Counted from the first letter of the stretch, positions 18,678 to 34,086 are shown. The stretch is 50,196 bases of DNA from Jeotgalibacillus terrae (GCF_016908195.1 NZ_JAFBDK010000023.1:1-50196); one strand, 5' to 3'. Program-made: numbers and translations. Notes: generated by a model not told the origin, from the sequence alone.

Positions 18678-19376
18678 ATGGCTAAAAAAGGTAAAAAGTA
18701 TCAAGAAGCTGCAAAGCTTGTTGACCGTTCAGTAAACTACTCAGTAACTGAAGCAATCGAGCTTGCACAAAAGACAAGCACAGTAAAATTCGATGCAACA
18801 GTGGAAGCAGCATTCCGTCTTGGAATCGATACTCGTAAAAACGACCAGCAGATCCGTGGAGCAGTAGTGCTTCCAAACGGAACTGGTAAAACGCAAAGCG
18901 TTCTTGTTTTCGCTAAAGGCGAAAAAGCGAAAGAAGCTGAAGCGGCTGGCGCAGACTACGTAGGAGACAGCGAGCTTGTTCAAAAGATTCAGGGCGGCTG
19001 GTTTGATTTCGACGTAATCGTTGCAACACCTGACATGATGGGTGAGGTTGGTAAGCTTGGACGTGTCCTTGGACCAAAAGGCCTTATGCCAAACCCTAAA
19101 ACTGGTACAGTTACATTTGACGTTGAGAAAGCTGTTAATGAAATCAAGGCTGGTAAAGTTGAATACCGTGCTGAAAAGTCTGGTATCATCCACGTGCCAA
19201 TCGGTAAGGTTTCATTTGATCAGGAAAAGCTTGTTGAAAACTTCAATGCAATCTTTGATGTTGTTCAAAAAGCGAAGCCATCTTCATCTAAGGGTACTTA
19301 CATGAAGTCAGTAGCTGTAACAACGACTATGGGCCCTGGAATCAAGGTTGACCCATCTTCTGTAACAGTAAAATAA
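18678..19376 (+). CDS. rplA: 50S ribosomal protein L1
   Basis: L1 forms the mobile L1 stalk that contacts E-site tRNA; in many bacteria it also represses its own mRNA. The 232-aa protein has the two-domain L1 fold with [19 protein letters not shown] and the [20 protein letters not shown] segments. AGGAGGAACTTA precedes the ATG. It lies 105 nt after rplK, across a hairpin, and is followed by the L10 leader region. Confidence 0.97.
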   Translation: MAKKGKKYQEAAKLVDRSVNYSVTEAIELAQKTSTVKFDATVEAAFRLGIDTRKNDQQIRGAVVLPNGTGKTQSVLVFAKGEKAKEAEAAGADYVGDSELVQKIQGGWFDFDVIVATPDMMGEVGKLGRVLGPKGLMPNPKTGTVTFDVEKAVNEIKAGKVEYRAEKSGIIHVPIGKVSFDQEKLVENFNAIFDVVQKAKPSSSKGTYMKSVAVTTTMGPGIKVDPSSVTVK

Positions 19377-19389
19377 TTTCTGAAACTTA

Positions 19390-19419
19390 TTGACACAACG
19401 GGAGAACGTCTGATATGAT
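19390..19419 (+). promoter_or_regulatory. Promoter upstream of the L10 leader, inside an inverted repeat
   Basis: A perfect TTGACA (19390-19395) and TATGAT (19414-19419) are 18 bp apart. The spacer and -10 lie within a palindrome, CACAACGGGAGAAC pairing with GTTCTCTGTTGTG (about 19394-19432), which in a read-through rplA transcript would be a strong hairpin without a T run. Confidence 0.65.
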
Positions 19420-19439
19420 GTTCTCTGTTGTGAAATTAT

Positions 19440-19572
19440 ATATTCATTTGTACCGTAGACAGCAGGTGTCTCAGACTTAATTTCCTGCCGAGGTCATGAC
19501 GATTAAAAGAACTTTCTTTTATTTGAAATGATACGCCTCTATGTCTACTTTCCGGCATAGAGGCTTTTTTAT
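19440..19572 (+). promoter_or_regulatory. L10 ribosomal protein leader with terminator
   Basis: The blocks CCGTAGACAGCAGGTG and CTTAATTTCCTGCCGAGG are hallmarks of the Firmicutes L10 leader, where L10 (with L7/L12) binds the mRNA to repress rplJ-rplL. The leader ends in GCCTCTATG / CATAGAGGC (19535-19543, 19556-19564) followed by TTTTTT, a terminator for attenuation. It sits directly ahead of rplJ, as expected. Confidence 0.92.
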
Positions 19573-19619
19573 GATCGGGACGGTATAGGTGTACAGCAAA
19601 TATTACAGGAGGTGTTAGG

Positions 19620-20120
19620 ATGAGCAGTATTATCGAGCAAAAGAAACAGGTTGTAACAGAAATCCAGGAAAAGCTTCAATCAAGTGCAGCATCTGTAATT
19701 GTTGACTACCGCGGACTATCTGTTTCAGAAGTAACTGAGCTTCGTAAACAGCTTCGTGAAGCAGGCGTTGAGTTTAAAGTATACAAAAACTCAATGACTC
19801 GCCGTGCGGCAGAAGCTGCTGGTCTTGAAGGTCTTGATGAAAGCCTTACAGGTCCTAATGCAATCGCATTTTCTGCTGAAGATGTTGTTGCGCCAGCGAA
19901 GATTCTTAACAACTTTGCGAAAGACCACGAAGCACTTGAACTTAAAGCAGGTGTGATCGAAGGTACTGTAGCGTCACTTGACCAGGTGAAAGCTCTTGCG
20001 GAACTTCCATCACGCGAAGGCCTACTTTCTATGCTTCTTAGCGTTCTTACTGCGCCAATGCGCGGATTCGCATTTGCGACTCAAGCAGTTGCAGATCAAA
20101 AAGAAGAACAGGGCGCATAA
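19620..20120 (+). CDS. rplJ: 50S ribosomal protein L10
   Basis: L10 anchors the L7/L12 dimers to the ribosomal stalk base. The 166-aa product has the rRNA-binding N-terminal domain ([47 protein letters not shown] is split by conserved VDYRGL and YKN marks) and the C-terminal helix that docks L7/L12. AGGAGGTGTTAGG precedes the ATG. It is cotranscribed with rplL, 65 nt downstream, and is the presumed effector of the leader just upstream. Confidence 0.97.
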   Translation: MSSIIEQKKQVVTEIQEKLQSSAASVIVDYRGLSVSEVTELRKQLREAGVEFKVYKNSMTRRAAEAAGLEGLDESLTGPNAIAFSAEDVVAPAKILNNFAKDHEALELKAGVIEGTVASLDQVKALAELPSREGLLSMLLSVLTAPMRGFAFATQAVADQKEEQGA

Positions 20121-20185
20121 TTCCCTGTTAACCGGATAGCAATATCCAAAAAAACTAAAAACATTCCACGAGGAGGAACTATATC

Positions 20186-20548
20186 ATGACTAAAGAACAA
20201 ATGATCGAAGCAATCAAAGAAATGACAGTTCTTGAACTGAACGACCTAGTAAAAGCAATCGAAGAAGAATTCGGCGTATCTGCTGCTGCTCCTGTAGCTG
20301 TAGCTGGTGGCGGAGGCGGCGAAGCTGCTGCTGAGCAAACTGAATTTGACGTTGTTCTTACTGAAGCTGGTTCTCAGAAGATCAAGGTTATCAAAGTGGT
20401 TCGTGAAATCACTGGTCTTGGCCTGAAAGAAGCGAAAGAAATGGTTGATAACACACCTAAAGCTGTTAAAGAAGGCGCTTCTAAAGAAGAAGCTGAAGAG
20501 CTTAAAGCTAAACTTGAAGAAGTTGGCGCTGGCGTAGAAGTTAAGTAA
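20186..20548 (+). CDS. rplL: 50S ribosomal protein L7/L12
   Basis: L7/L12 is the multicopy stalk protein that recruits and activates translational GTPases. The 120-aa acidic sequence has the N-terminal dimerisation helices ([20 protein letters not shown]), an Ala/Gly-rich hinge (about 37-52), and the globular C-terminal domain with [30 protein letters not shown] lies upstream of the ATG. It is followed by an intrinsic terminator. Confidence 0.98.
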   Translation: MTKEQMIEAIKEMTVLELNDLVKAIEEEFGVSAAAPVAVAGGGGGEAAAEQTEFDVVLTEAGSQKIKVIKVVREITGLGLKEAKEMVDNTPKAVKEGASKEEAEELKAKLEEVGAGVEVK

Positions 20549-20562
20549 TTTTGCCTTAAGAG

Positions 20563-20594
20563 AAAGTCCGCTTGAAATATAGCGGGCTTTTTTT
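20563..20594 (+). terminator. Intrinsic terminator after rplL
   Basis: AAGTCCGCT (20564-20572) pairs with AGCGGGCTT (20581-20589) with one G-U, followed by a T run. It lies 15 nt after the rplL stop. Confidence 0.9.
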
Positions 20595-20624
20595 ATCGAA
20601 AAGAAGAAGGGTGGAGTGATCAGA

Positions 20625-21227
20625 GTGGCAGATCATTATTACTCAAAGAAACCCGGCGTTGAAAGTAAACCGAACTGGTGGAACTATACGCTTCGCGGTC
20701 ATGTCATCAAATTTAAAACCGATCAGGGTGTATTCTCAAAAAAAGAAGTAGATTTCGGTTCGAGGGTGCTAATTGAAGCGTTCGAAGAGCCTGTAACCGG
20801 GGGTCCGGTCCTGGATGTGGGCTGCGGCTACGGTCCGATTGGTTTGTCGCTCGCTAAAAGTATGCCCGAGCGAAGTGTTCACATGGTAGATGTGAATGAG
20901 CGGGCGCTTGAATTAGCAAAAGAAAATGCGGAACAAAACCAGATTCGCAATATCTCAATTTATGAAAGTGATTGCCTTGATCAGGTGGAGGAGCAGTCTT
21001 TTGCAGCCATTCTTACAAATCCGCCGATCCGCGCAGGGAAGCAGACTGTACACCGCATTTTTGAACAGAGTGCAGAAAAACTTACCTCAGGCGGTGAGCT
21101 TTGGGTAGTCATTCAAAAAAAACAGGGCGCACCATCCGCTAAGGCGAAGCTTGAAGAATTATTCGGTGCTGTGGAAACGGCTGATAAGCAAAAAGGCTAC
21201 TTTATCTTCCGTGCGAAAAAAGATTGA
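20625..21227 (+). CDS. ybxB: YbxB, RsmC-like class I methyltransferase
   Basis: The 200-aa product has the SAM-binding motif LDVGCGYGPIGLSLA, then HMVDVNERALELAKENA and the catalytic-loop motif ILTNPPIRAGK, matching the MTS/RsmC small-subunit rRNA guanine-N2 methyltransferase family and B. subtilis YbxB. It has only the C-terminal catalytic domain of E. coli RsmC. Its rRNA target is not proven to my knowledge. GTG 20625 is chosen because GGGTGGAG lies at good spacing and the protein begins ADHYYSKKP as in relatives; GTG 20616 is possible. It is always found between rplL and rpoB in this lineage. Confidence 0.92.
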   Translation: MADHYYSKKPGVESKPNWWNYTLRGHVIKFKTDQGVFSKKEVDFGSRVLIEAFEEPVTGGPVLDVGCGYGPIGLSLAKSMPERSVHMVDVNERALELAKENAEQNQIRNISIYESDCLDQVEEQSFAAILTNPPIRAGKQTVHRIFEQSAEKLTSGGELWVVIQKKQGAPSAKAKLEELFGAVETADKQKGYFIFRAKKD

Positions 21228-21252
21228 CCGGCTATAACGGTTGTGTTACTAT
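21224..21252 (+). promoter_or_regulatory. Sigma-A promoter of rpoB-rpoC
   Basis: TTGACC (21224-21229) overlaps the ybxB stop codon, and TACTAT (21247-21252) follows at 17 bp. Transcription from here would give a leader of about 190 nt before rpoB. Confidence 0.7.
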
Positions 21253-21287
21253 TATAAGATGTAAAAATATTAATATCAGTAAGTATG

Positions 21288-21427
21288 TCCATTTTGTATA
21301 AATGGGCTGTCTTTTGGGTAAAATGGTTTAAATAAAGTTTTAAAGAATAGAAAATGTGGAGATTTCCCGTTTTCTATTTGTGTTATGTTCGTTTTTTCTT
21401 TTTTAAAGAAATAAACGGACACTAAAA
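21288..21427 (+). promoter_or_regulatory. Structured 5' leader of rpoB
   Basis: Three hairpins can be drawn: CCATTT / AAATGG (about 21289-21306), AATAGAAAA / TTTTCTATT (about 21346-21379), and a longer stem GTTCGTTT..TTTCTTT / AAAGAAA..AAACGGAC (about 21387-21420). They lie between the promoter at 21224 and the rpoB start. I do not recognise an Rfam family; the Lacto-rpoB motif of Lactobacillales occupies the same position but I cannot show homology. Confidence 0.5.
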
Positions 21428-21451
21428 TGCTTGATTTGAGGGGTGAATCAG

Positions 21452-24400
21452 TTGACAGGTCAACTAGTTCAGTATGGACGACACCGCCAGCGCAGAAGCT
21501 ATGCGCGTATTAGTGAGGTGCTGGATTTACCGAATCTGATAGAGATTCAGACAGCTTCTTACGACTGGTTTTTAGAAGAAGGATTACGCGAAATGTTCCG
21601 AGATATTTCGCCGATCGAAGATTTCACAGGCAACTTGTCACTTGAGTTTATTGATTACAGCCTTGGTGAGCCGAAATATTCTGTTGATGAATCTAAGGAG
21701 CGCGATGTAACTTATTCTGCGCCGCTTCGTGTGAAGGTTCGTCTATTGAATAAAGAAACCGGTGAAGTAAAAGACCAGGATGTATTTATGGGAGACTTCC
21801 CGCTGATGACTGAAACAGGTACCTTCATTATTAATGGAGCAGAACGTGTTATCGTTTCTCAGCTTGTACGTTCTCCAAGTGTATATTTCCACGATAAAAT
21901 GGATAAAAACGGGAAGAAAGGCTTTGGCGCAACGGTTATTCCAAACCGTGGTGCGTGGCTTGAGTACGAAACTGATGCAAAAGACGTTGTTCACGTCCGT
22001 ATCGACCGTACGCGTAAGCTTCCTGTGACTGTATTACTGCGTGCACTTGGTTTTGGTTCGGATCAGGAGATTATTGACCTGGTTGGAGACAACGAGTATA
22101 TCCGTAATACGCTTGAAAAAGACAATACCGAAAGTGTTGAAAAAGCGCTTCTGGAAATCTATGAGCGTCTGCGTCCGGGCGAGCCCCCGACAGTAGAAAA
22201 TGCGAAGAGTCTTCTGGAATCCCGTTTCTTTGACCCTAAGCGTTACGATCTGGCTAATGTAGGCCGTTATAAAATGAATAAAAAGCTTCATATTAAGAAC
22301 CGTCTTTTCGGTCAGGTGCTTGCTGAAACGCTTGCTGATCCGGAAACTGGCGAAATTATCGCAGAAAAAGGAACATTACTTGACCGCCGTAATCTTGATA
22401 AGCTGATTCCTAACCTTGAAAGCGGAGTAGGTTTCATGACTTACAATCAGGTGAGTGGAGTTGTCGAAGAAGACTTAAAGCTTCAGACAATTAAAATTCA
22501 GGTACCTAATTCTGAAGAAGGTCAGGAAATTAATGTAATCAGTAATGCATATGTTGATGACAGCGTGAAAAACATCACGGTAGCTGACATTGTATCTTCA
22601 ATCAGTTACTTCTTTAACCTGCTGCACGGCGTTGGCTTAACAGATGATATTGATCACCTTGGTAACCGTCGTCTGCGTTCAGTAGGGGAGCTTCTTCAAA
22701 ACCAATTCCGTATTGGTCTCTCACGTATGGAGCGTGTTGTTCGTGAAAGAATGTCTATTCAGGATACGAATACAATTACGCCTCAGCAGCTGATTAACAT
22801 TCGCCCTGTAATCGCGTCTATTAAAGAGTTCTTTGGAAGCTCTCAGCTTTCTCAGTTCATGGATCAGACAAATCCGCTTGCAGAATTAACGCATAAGCGT
22901 CGTCTTTCTGCGCTTGGACCGGGTGGTTTGACACGTGAACGTGCAGGCTTTGAAGTACGTGACGTACACTATTCTCACTATGGCCGTATGTGTCCGATCG
23001 AGACACCTGAGGGCCCGAACATCGGTCTGATCAACTCACTTTCAAGCTTCGCAAAGGTAAACCGTTTCGGCTTCATCGAGACACCTTACCGCCGCGTTGA
23101 CCCTGAAACTGGCAGAGTGACAGAACGCATTGATTATCTGACTGCTGATGAAGAGGATAATTATGTTGTAGCACAGGCAAATGCCCGTCTTGGTGATGAC
23201 GGTTCATTCCTTGATGAAGAAGTTGTTTCCCGTTTCCGCGGTGAGAACACTGTATTCAAGCGTGACCGTATTGACTATATGGATGTATCGCCTAAGCAGG
23301 TCGTATCTGCTGCGACAGCATGTATCCCGTTCCTTGAAAACGATGACTCGAACCGTGCGTTAATGGGAGCGAACATGCAGCGTCAGGCAGTTCCGTTAAT
23401 GAATCCGGAAGCGCCTTTTGTAGGTACAGGAATGGAACACGTTTCTGCGAAGGATTCAGGTGCTGCTGTTATTAATAAGCATGAAGGAATCGTTGAGCGC
23501 GTACAGGCAAACCAGGTTTGGGTACGCCGCTTAGTAGATGTGGACGGCAGGGAAACTGAAGCCGACCTTGATAAGTACAAGCTGCAGAAATTCATACGTT
23601 CCAACCAGGGAACATGCTACAACCAGCGTCCAATCGTTGCTGTAGGTGACCGCGTTGAAAAAGGTGAAATTCTTGCAGACGGACCATCGATGGAAGCAGG
23701 AGAGCTTGCGCTTGGACGTAACGTTCTTGTCGGCTTCATGACATGGGACGGTTTTAACTACGAGGATGCTGTTATCATGAGTGAGCGCCTTGTAAAAGAT
23801 GATGTATACACGTCTATTCATATTGAAGAATATGAATCAGAGTCCCGTGATACAAAGCTTGGACCTGAAGAAATCACACGTGACATTCCTAACGTTGGTG
23901 AAGATGCACTGCGCAATCTTGACGACCGTGGAATCATCCGTGTCGGTGCTGAAGTAAAAGACGGCGATATTCTTGTTGGTAAAGTAACGCCTAAGGGTGT
24001 AACGGAACTGACAGCTGAAGAGCGTCTGCTTCATGCAATCTTTGGTGAAAAAGCACGTGAAGTACGTGATACGTCACTTCGTGTACCACACGGAGCAGGC
24101 GGAATCATCCTTGATGTGAAAATCTTTAACCGTGAAGACGGCGATGAGCTGCCTCCTGGTGTAAACCAGCTGGTACGTGTCTATATCGTACAGAAGAGAA
24201 AGATCTCTGTAGGGGATAAGATGGCCGGACGTCACGGTAACAAGGGTGTTATCTCACGTATTCTTCCGGAAGAAGATATGCCATATCTTCCAGACGGCAC
24301 GCCGATTGACATTATGTTAAATCCACTGGGTGTACCATCCCGTATGAACATCGGTCAGGTTCTTGAGATGCACATGGGAATGGCTGCCCGCGCAATGGGT

Positions 24401-25012
24401 ATTCATATTGCTACACCGGTATTTGATGGTGCCAATGAGGAAGACGTTTGGGAAACAATCGCAGAATCAGGTATGTCACGTGATGGTAAGACAGTTCTTT
24501 ATGATGGAAGAACCGGCGATCCGTTCGACAACCGTGTATCTGTCGGCGTCATGTATATGATCAAGCTGGCTCACATGGTTGATGACAAGCTTCACGCACG
24601 TTCAACAGGACCATACTCACTTGTTACACAGCAGCCACTGGGCGGTAAAGCACAGTTCGGCGGACAGCGTTTCGGTGAGATGGAGGTTTGGGCACTTGAA
24701 GCATACGGTGCTGCATATACACTTCAGGAAATTCTAACTGTCAAATCAGATGACGTTGTCGGACGTGTGAAAACGTACGAAGCGATCGTTAAAGGTGACA
24801 GCGTTCCGGAACCGGGCGTTCCTGAATCATTTAAAGTATTAATCAAAGAACTTCAGAGTCTTGGCATGGACGTGAAGATGCTGTCTGCCAACGATGAAGA
24901 AATCGAAATGCGCGACCTGGATGACGATGACGACATCCACCAGGCTGATGCATTGAATATTGCCCCGGAAACAGAAGCAGCGGCTTCTGAAACTGTCGGC
25001 ACGAAAGAATAG
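21452..25012 (+). CDS. rpoB: RNA polymerase beta subunit
   Basis: The 1186-aa product is the complete Bacillales beta subunit. The rifampicin pocket reads [22 protein letters not shown].. with H and S residues of the wild-type (susceptible) form. [24 protein letters not shown] and [13 protein letters not shown] mark the catalytic core. The acidic C-terminal tail ([13 protein letters not shown]) is lineage-typical. TTG 21452 is chosen: GAGGGG lies 8 nt upstream and the protein then starts [19 protein letters not shown] as in relatives; GTG 21443 is too close to that Shine-Dalgarno. Confidence 0.98.
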   Translation: MTGQLVQYGRHRQRRSYARISEVLDLPNLIEIQTASYDWFLEEGLREMFRDISPIEDFTGNLSLEFIDYSLGEPKYSVDESKERDVTYSAPLRVKVRLLNKETGEVKDQDVFMGDFPLMTETGTFIINGAERVIVSQLVRSPSVYFHDKMDKNGKKGFGATVIPNRGAWLEYETDAKDVVHVRIDRTRKLPVTVLLRALGFGSDQEIIDLVGDNEYIRNTLEKDNTESVEKALLEIYERLRPGEPPTVENAKSLLESRFFDPKRYDLANVGRYKMNKKLHIKNRLFGQVLAETLADPETGEIIAEKGTLLDRRNLDKLIPNLESGVGFMTYNQVSGVVEEDLKLQTIKIQVPNSEEGQEINVISNAYVDDSVKNITVADIVSSISYFFNLLHGVGLTDDIDHLGNRRLRSVGELLQNQFRIGLSRMERVVRERMSIQDTNTITPQQLINIRPVIASIKEFFGSSQLSQFMDQTNPLAELTHKRRLSALGPGGLTRERAGFEVRDVHYSHYGRMCPIETPEGPNIGLINSLSSFAKVNRFGFIETPYRRVDPETGRVTERIDYLTADEEDNYVVAQANARLGDDGSFLDEEVVSRFRGENTVFKRDRIDYMDVSPKQVVSAATACIPFLENDDSNRALMGANMQRQAVPLMNPEAPFVGTGMEHVSAKDSGAAVINKHEGIVERVQANQVWVRRLVDVDGRETEADLDKYKLQKFIRSNQGTCYNQRPIVAVGDRVEKGEILADGPSMEAGELALGRNVLVGFMTWDGFNYEDAVIMSERLVKDDVYTSIHIEEYESESRDTKLGPEEITRDIPNVGEDALRNLDDRGIIRVGAEVKDGDILVGKVTPKGVTELTAEERLLHAIFGEKAREVRDTSLRVPHGAGGIILDVKIFNREDGDELPPGVNQLVRVYIVQKRKISVGDKMAGRHGNKGVISRILPEEDMPYLPDGTPIDIMLNPLGVPSRMNIGQVLEMHMGMAARAMGIHIATPVFDGANEEDVWETIAESGMSRDGKTVLYDGRTGDPFDNRVSVGVMYMIKLAHMVDDKLHARSTGPYSLVTQQPLGGKAQFGGQRFGEMEVWALEAYGAAYTLQEILTVKSDDVVGRVKTYEAIVKGDSVPEPGVPESFKVLIKELQSLGMDVKMLSANDEEIEMRDLDDDDDIHQADALNIAPETEAAASETVGTKE

Positions 25013-25072
25013 TTGTGACACTGGGAATCAACAAAAGGGTGAAACCTTTAAACGAAAAGGGAGGTAGGCTCC

Positions 25073-28672
<3,600 letters not shown>

Positions 28673-28699
28673 TTCAATCAAGGTCTGTGAAAGCAAAAG

Positions 28700-28730
28700 T
28701 GGTGGCGCCCTCTGTGGCGCCACCTTTTTA
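28700..28730 (+). terminator. Intrinsic terminator after rpoC
   Basis: A perfect stem GGTGGCGCC (28701-28709) / GGCGCCACC (28716-28724) with a six-nt loop is followed by TTTTT. It ends the rpoBC unit. Confidence 0.93.
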
Positions 28731-28775
28731 ATAGAATATTTTAAAGAAGAATGCGATTGTTTCTATAAAGATACT

Positions 28776-28909
28776 AGCGGTTGATTGTAGTGGGGGACGG
28801 AGACTCCCGCCCCAGGAAGGGACAGGTGAGACCCCGGAATGCGAAGCATGAGGAGGCTCACCGCCCGGGGGCAAGAAAGCGGAGTCCCCCACGGAAATCA
28901 ACAGCGGTT
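28776..28909 (+). repeat. Dispersed nested-palindrome repeat, copy 3
   Basis: Inverted ends GTTGATT (28780-28786) / AATCAAC (28896-28902) enclose TGGGGGAC / GTCCCCCA, GCCCCAGG / CCGGGGGC and GGTGAG / CTCACC arms, with an apical ATGC-GAA-GCAT hairpin. The same skeleton occurs in copies 1 and 2 although the arms differ in sequence. AGCGGTT occurs on both flanks (28776-28782 and 28903-28909), either as part of the ends or as a target-site duplication. It lies between the rpoC terminator and the ybxF promoter. Confidence 0.88.
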
Positions 28910-28971
28910 ACCAGAGATCAACCGATTCTCATTAATCTTTATAAACACTCCGCAATAATTTACAAACTTTG

Positions 28972-29000
28972 TTGACATCCAGCCATTGAGATGATAATAT
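28972..29000 (+). promoter_or_regulatory. Sigma-A promoter of ybxF and the str operon
   Basis: A perfect TTGACA (28972-28977) and TAATAT (28995-29000) lie 17 bp apart. The leader that follows contains AGGTTG / CAACCT (29006-29011, 29023-29028), a small hairpin just before the ribosome binding site of ybxF. Confidence 0.85.
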
Positions 29001-29049
29001 ATTCAAGGTTGCTACTAATCAACAACCTGTTACTTTGGAGGATATGATT

Positions 29050-29298
29050 ATGTCTTATGAAAAAGTATCACAGGCTAAACACATCGTTGTAGGATCCAAG
29101 CAAGTTGTAAAGGCACTCAAAGCAGGGTCAGTGAAGGAAGTCATCGTTGCAGACGATGTCGACCGCCATGTAATTGACCGGGTGCTACTCACCGCTGAAG
29201 AGATGAACGTAAACGTAACCCATGTTGATTCCATGAAGAAGCTGGGTAAAGCGTGCGGGATCGAGGTTGGTGCTGCTGCGGTAGCCATTACTATGTAA
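29050..29298 (+). CDS. rplGB: YbxF, L7Ae/L30e-family kink-turn RNA-binding protein
   Basis: The 82-aa product belongs to the L7Ae family ([26 protein letters not shown], then [36 protein letters not shown]). B. subtilis YbxF binds kink-turn RNA in vitro and is ribosome-associated in exponential growth. The ATG at 29050 is 8 nt after GGAGG and gives [15 protein letters not shown] 29044 and TTG 29035 are less well placed. It is always ahead of rpsL here. Annotations sometimes call it L7Ae-like or 50S L7AE; its real role is unsettled. Confidence 0.93.
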   Translation: MSYEKVSQAKHIVVGSKQVVKALKAGSVKEVIVADDVDRHVIDRVLLTAEEMNVNVTHVDSMKKLGKACGIEVGAAAVAITM

Positions 29299-29399
29299 AC
29301 ATGTTTTTGCAGCAGAAGTTGCAAAGACTTTGTTTTTTTCCCTAAAATGAACCACCTGGATGTGTGGGCTTAAAATATTGAGGAAGGGAGGACATAAAC

Positions 29400-29819
29400 A
29401 TGCCTACTATTAACCAATTAGTGCGTAATCCACGCCAATCAAAGGGCTCAAAGTCTGACTCACCAGCACTTAACAAAGGTTACAACAGCTTCAAGAAGAA
29501 AGCGACTAACCTTTCATCACCACAAAAGCGTGGTGTTTGTACTCGTGTTGGTACAATGACACCGAAGAAGCCGAACTCGGCACTTCGTAAATATGCTCGT
29601 GTGCGTCTTACAAACCAAATCGAGGTTACAGCATACATTCCTGGTATCGGGCACAACCTTCAAGAACACAGTGTTGTTCTTATTCGCGGAGGACGTGTAA
29701 AAGATTTACCAGGGGTACGTTACCACATCGTACGTGGTGCGCTTGATACTGCTGGTGTAGATGGACGTCGTCAAGGTCGTTCACTATACGGTACTAAGAG
29801 ACCAAAAGACCAAAAGTAA
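29400..29819 (+). CDS. rpsL: 30S ribosomal protein S12
   Basis: S12 sits at the decoding centre. The 139-aa product contains [18 protein letters not shown], in which the lysine whose substitution gives streptomycin resistance is present, so the sequence is the susceptible type; [18 protein letters not shown] covers the second resistance region and is also wild type. GAAGGGAGG precedes the ATG. It starts the str gene group, about 100 nt after ybxF; the gap has a T-rich stretch with only a weak hairpin. Confidence 0.98.
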   Translation: MPTINQLVRNPRQSKGSKSDSPALNKGYNSFKKKATNLSSPQKRGVCTRVGTMTPKKPNSALRKYARVRLTNQIEVTAYIPGIGHNLQEHSVVLIRGGRVKDLPGVRYHIVRGALDTAGVDGRRQGRSLYGTKRPKDQK

Positions 29820-29866
29820 TCGATTCAATATAAAGAAGTTATTTTCCTATGAAAGGAGGAAATCAC

Positions 29867-30337
29867 ATGCCTCGTAAAGGTGCAGTTGCAAAACGTGACG
29901 TTTTACCGGATCCGATTCATAACTCGAAGCTGGTAACTCGTCTTGTAAACAAAATCATGATTGACGGAAAGAAAGGTACAGCTCAGCGTATCTTATATTC
30001 TGCTTTCGATATCGTTCAGGAACGTTCTGGGAAAGATGCTCTAGAAGTATTCGACCAGGCGCTTAAGAACATTATGCCAGTTCTTGAAGTACGTGCTCGT
30101 CGTGTCGGCGGAGCGAACTATCAGGTACCGGTTGAGGTGCGTCCGGAACGTCGTACTACACTTGGACTTCGCTGGTTAGTAAACTATGCGCGTCTTCGTG
30201 GAGAAAAGACTATGGAAGAGCGTCTTGCTAATGAAATTCTTGATGCAGCAAACAACACTGGCGCTTCAGTTAAGAAGCGTGAAGATATGCATAAAATGGC
30301 TGAAGCAAATAAAGCATTTGCTCACTACCGCTGGTAA
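29867..30337 (+). CDS. rpsG: 30S ribosomal protein S7
   Basis: S7 nucleates assembly of the 30S head and contacts E-site tRNA. The 156-aa product starts [23 protein letters not shown] and contains [24 protein letters not shown], standard for the family. The ATG at 29867 has GAAAGGAGG 8 nt upstream; an in-frame ATG at 29849 would precede that Shine-Dalgarno. It is 47 nt after rpsL. Confidence 0.98.
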   Translation: MPRKGAVAKRDVLPDPIHNSKLVTRLVNKIMIDGKKGTAQRILYSAFDIVQERSGKDALEVFDQALKNIMPVLEVRARRVGGANYQVPVEVRPERRTTLGLRWLVNYARLRGEKTMEERLANEILDAANNTGASVKKREDMHKMAEANKAFAHYRW

Positions 30338-30388
30338 GATTCAGCATTTTATCAACCAAATCTCATTTAGTAGGAAGGAGAAAGACCA

Positions 30389-32467
<2,079 letters not shown>

Positions 32468-32496
32468 TTGATTTCACCCTTACAATAAAGTATAAC
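32468..32496 (+). promoter_or_regulatory. Candidate promoter of tuf
   Basis: TTGATT (32468-32473) directly follows the fusA stop, and TATAAC (32491-32496) lies 17 bp downstream. It would add tuf-specific transcription to read-through from fusA, fitting the excess of EF-Tu over EF-G. Confidence 0.5.
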
Positions 32497-32509
32497 TACT
32501 TATGTAAGC

Positions 32510-32548
32510 TATGGTGAGTCCGGGGGCAGCCGCCTCTGGTAAGCCATA
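32510..32548 (+). promoter_or_regulatory. Stable hairpin in the tuf leader
   Basis: The outer stem TATGG / CCATA (32510-32514, 32544-32548) encloses CCGGGGGC-AGCC-GCCTCTGG, eight consecutive pairs counting two G-U. It is 50 nt ahead of tuf and not followed by T residues, so it is not a terminator; a stability or regulatory element is possible. Confidence 0.5.
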
Positions 32549-32598
32549 TTTAAAAATAAAACTAATTAACTTTAATTATTTTAAGGAGGAATTCCGTA

Positions 32599-33789
32599 AT
32601 GGCTAAGGAAAAATTCGACCGTTCGAAAACCCATGCGAATATTGGAACAATCGGACACGTTGACCATGGTAAAACAACTCTAACTGCTGCAATCACAACT
32701 GTACTTCACAAGAAATATGGTCGTGGATCTGCAATGGCATATGATCAAATTGATGGTGCTCCAGAAGAGCGCGAGCGCGGAATCACAATCTCAACTGCAC
32801 ACGTTGAGTACGAAACTGACACTCGTCACTACGCACACGTTGACTGCCCAGGACACGCTGACTATGTTAAGAACATGATCACTGGTGCTGCACAGATGGA
32901 CGGCGGTATTCTTGTAGTATCTGCTGCTGATGGCCCAATGCCACAGACTCGTGAGCACATCCTTCTTTCTCGTCAGGTAGGTGTACCTTACCTTGTTGTA
33001 TTCATGAACAAGTGTGACATGGTAGACGACGAAGAACTACTTGAACTAGTTGAAATGGAAATCCGTGACCTTCTTTCTGAGTACGATTTCCCTGGCGACG
33101 ACATTCCAGTAATCAAAGGTTCTGCACTTAAAGCACTTGAAGGAGAAGAAGAGTGGGAAGAGAAAATCTTCGAACTTATGGAAGCTGTAGATAGCTACAT
33201 TCCAACTCCTGAGCGTGACACTGAAAAGCCATTCATGATGCCAGTTGAGGATGTATTCTCAATCACTGGTCGTGGTACAGTTGCTACAGGACGTGTTGAG
33301 CGTGGACAAGTTAAAGTTGGTGACGAAGTAGAAATCATCGGTCTTTCTGAAGAGCCGAAGAAAACTACTGTTACTGGTGTTGAAATGTTCCGTAAGCTTC
33401 TTGACTATGCAGAAGCTGGCGACAACATTGGCGCACTTCTTCGTGGGGTTTCTCGCGACGACATTAACCGTGGACAGGTTCTTGCTAAGCCAGGAACAAT
33501 CACTCCACACACAAACTTCAAAGCTGAAGTTTATGTTCTATCAAAAGAAGAAGGTGGACGTCACACTCCATTCTTCACTAACTACCGCCCACAGTTCTAC
33601 TTCCGTACTACGGACGTAACTGGCGTATGTAACCTTCCTGATGGAGTAGAAATGGTTATGCCTGGCGACAACATCGAAATGACTGTTGAGCTAATCTCTC
33701 CAATCGCGATCGAAGAAGGAACTAAGTTCTCTATTCGTGAAGGTGGACGTACAGTAGGCGCTGGCGTTGTAGCTTCTATCCAGAAGTAA
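32599..33789 (+). CDS. tuf: Elongation factor Tu
   Basis: EF-Tu delivers aminoacyl-tRNA to the ribosome. The 396-aa product has GHVDHGKTT (19-27), DCPGHADY near 81 and NKCD near 136, and the C-terminal [24 protein letters not shown] block where kirromycin contacts lie, without evident resistance changes. TAAGGAGG precedes the ATG. It is the only tuf in the window and ends the str group with a terminator. Confidence 0.99.
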   Translation: MAKEKFDRSKTHANIGTIGHVDHGKTTLTAAITTVLHKKYGRGSAMAYDQIDGAPEERERGITISTAHVEYETDTRHYAHVDCPGHADYVKNMITGAAQMDGGILVVSAADGPMPQTREHILLSRQVGVPYLVVFMNKCDMVDDEELLELVEMEIRDLLSEYDFPGDDIPVIKGSALKALEGEEEWEEKIFELMEAVDSYIPTPERDTEKPFMMPVEDVFSITGRGTVATGRVERGQVKVGDEVEIIGLSEEPKKTTVTGVEMFRKLLDYAEAGDNIGALLRGVSRDDINRGQVLAKPGTITPHTNFKAEVYVLSKEEGGRHTPFFTNYRPQFYFRTTDVTGVCNLPDGVEMVMPGDNIEMTVELISPIAIEEGTKFSIREGGRTVGAGVVASIQK

Positions 33790-33809
33790 TAGCGACTTTG
33801 CGATACAAA

Positions 33810-33841
33810 TCCTGCATCCTTATGGGTGCAGGGTTTTTTTG
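33810..33841 (+). terminator. Intrinsic terminator after tuf
   Basis: CCTGCATCC / GGGTGCAGG with a TTAT loop is followed by seven T (33834-33840). The next 246 nt up to the hypothetical gene contain no RNA or coding feature that I recognise. Confidence 0.93.
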
Positions 33842-34086
33842 CGTGTGAACAGAAGAGGTAAGTAGAGTCCGGGGGGATTCTGACCAGTAAACGTAAGTTG
33901 GGGAGCTGTATTTCCTAAGTTCTGACCTGAATCTCATTCAGCTGGACTGCTCATCAATAACCAGGCTGAAAAAACCCCGATTCCCGATCATTCAATGTTA
34001 ATGACCGCACTTCCCCCAGCCTCCCAAAACCGCTAAACTACTACAGAAGAAACTCATCACCACGTACTTTGAAAGGGGAACAACCC

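Noticed and set aside
28781-28975. Reading frame across repeat copy 3
   Set aside because: As for copy 2, an accidental translation of a DNA repeat followed by AT-rich promoter sequence.
29299-29360. Terminator between ybxF and rpsL
   Set aside because: There is a T run, but the preceding CAAAG/CTTTG hairpin would have a loop of one base and is too weak to call.
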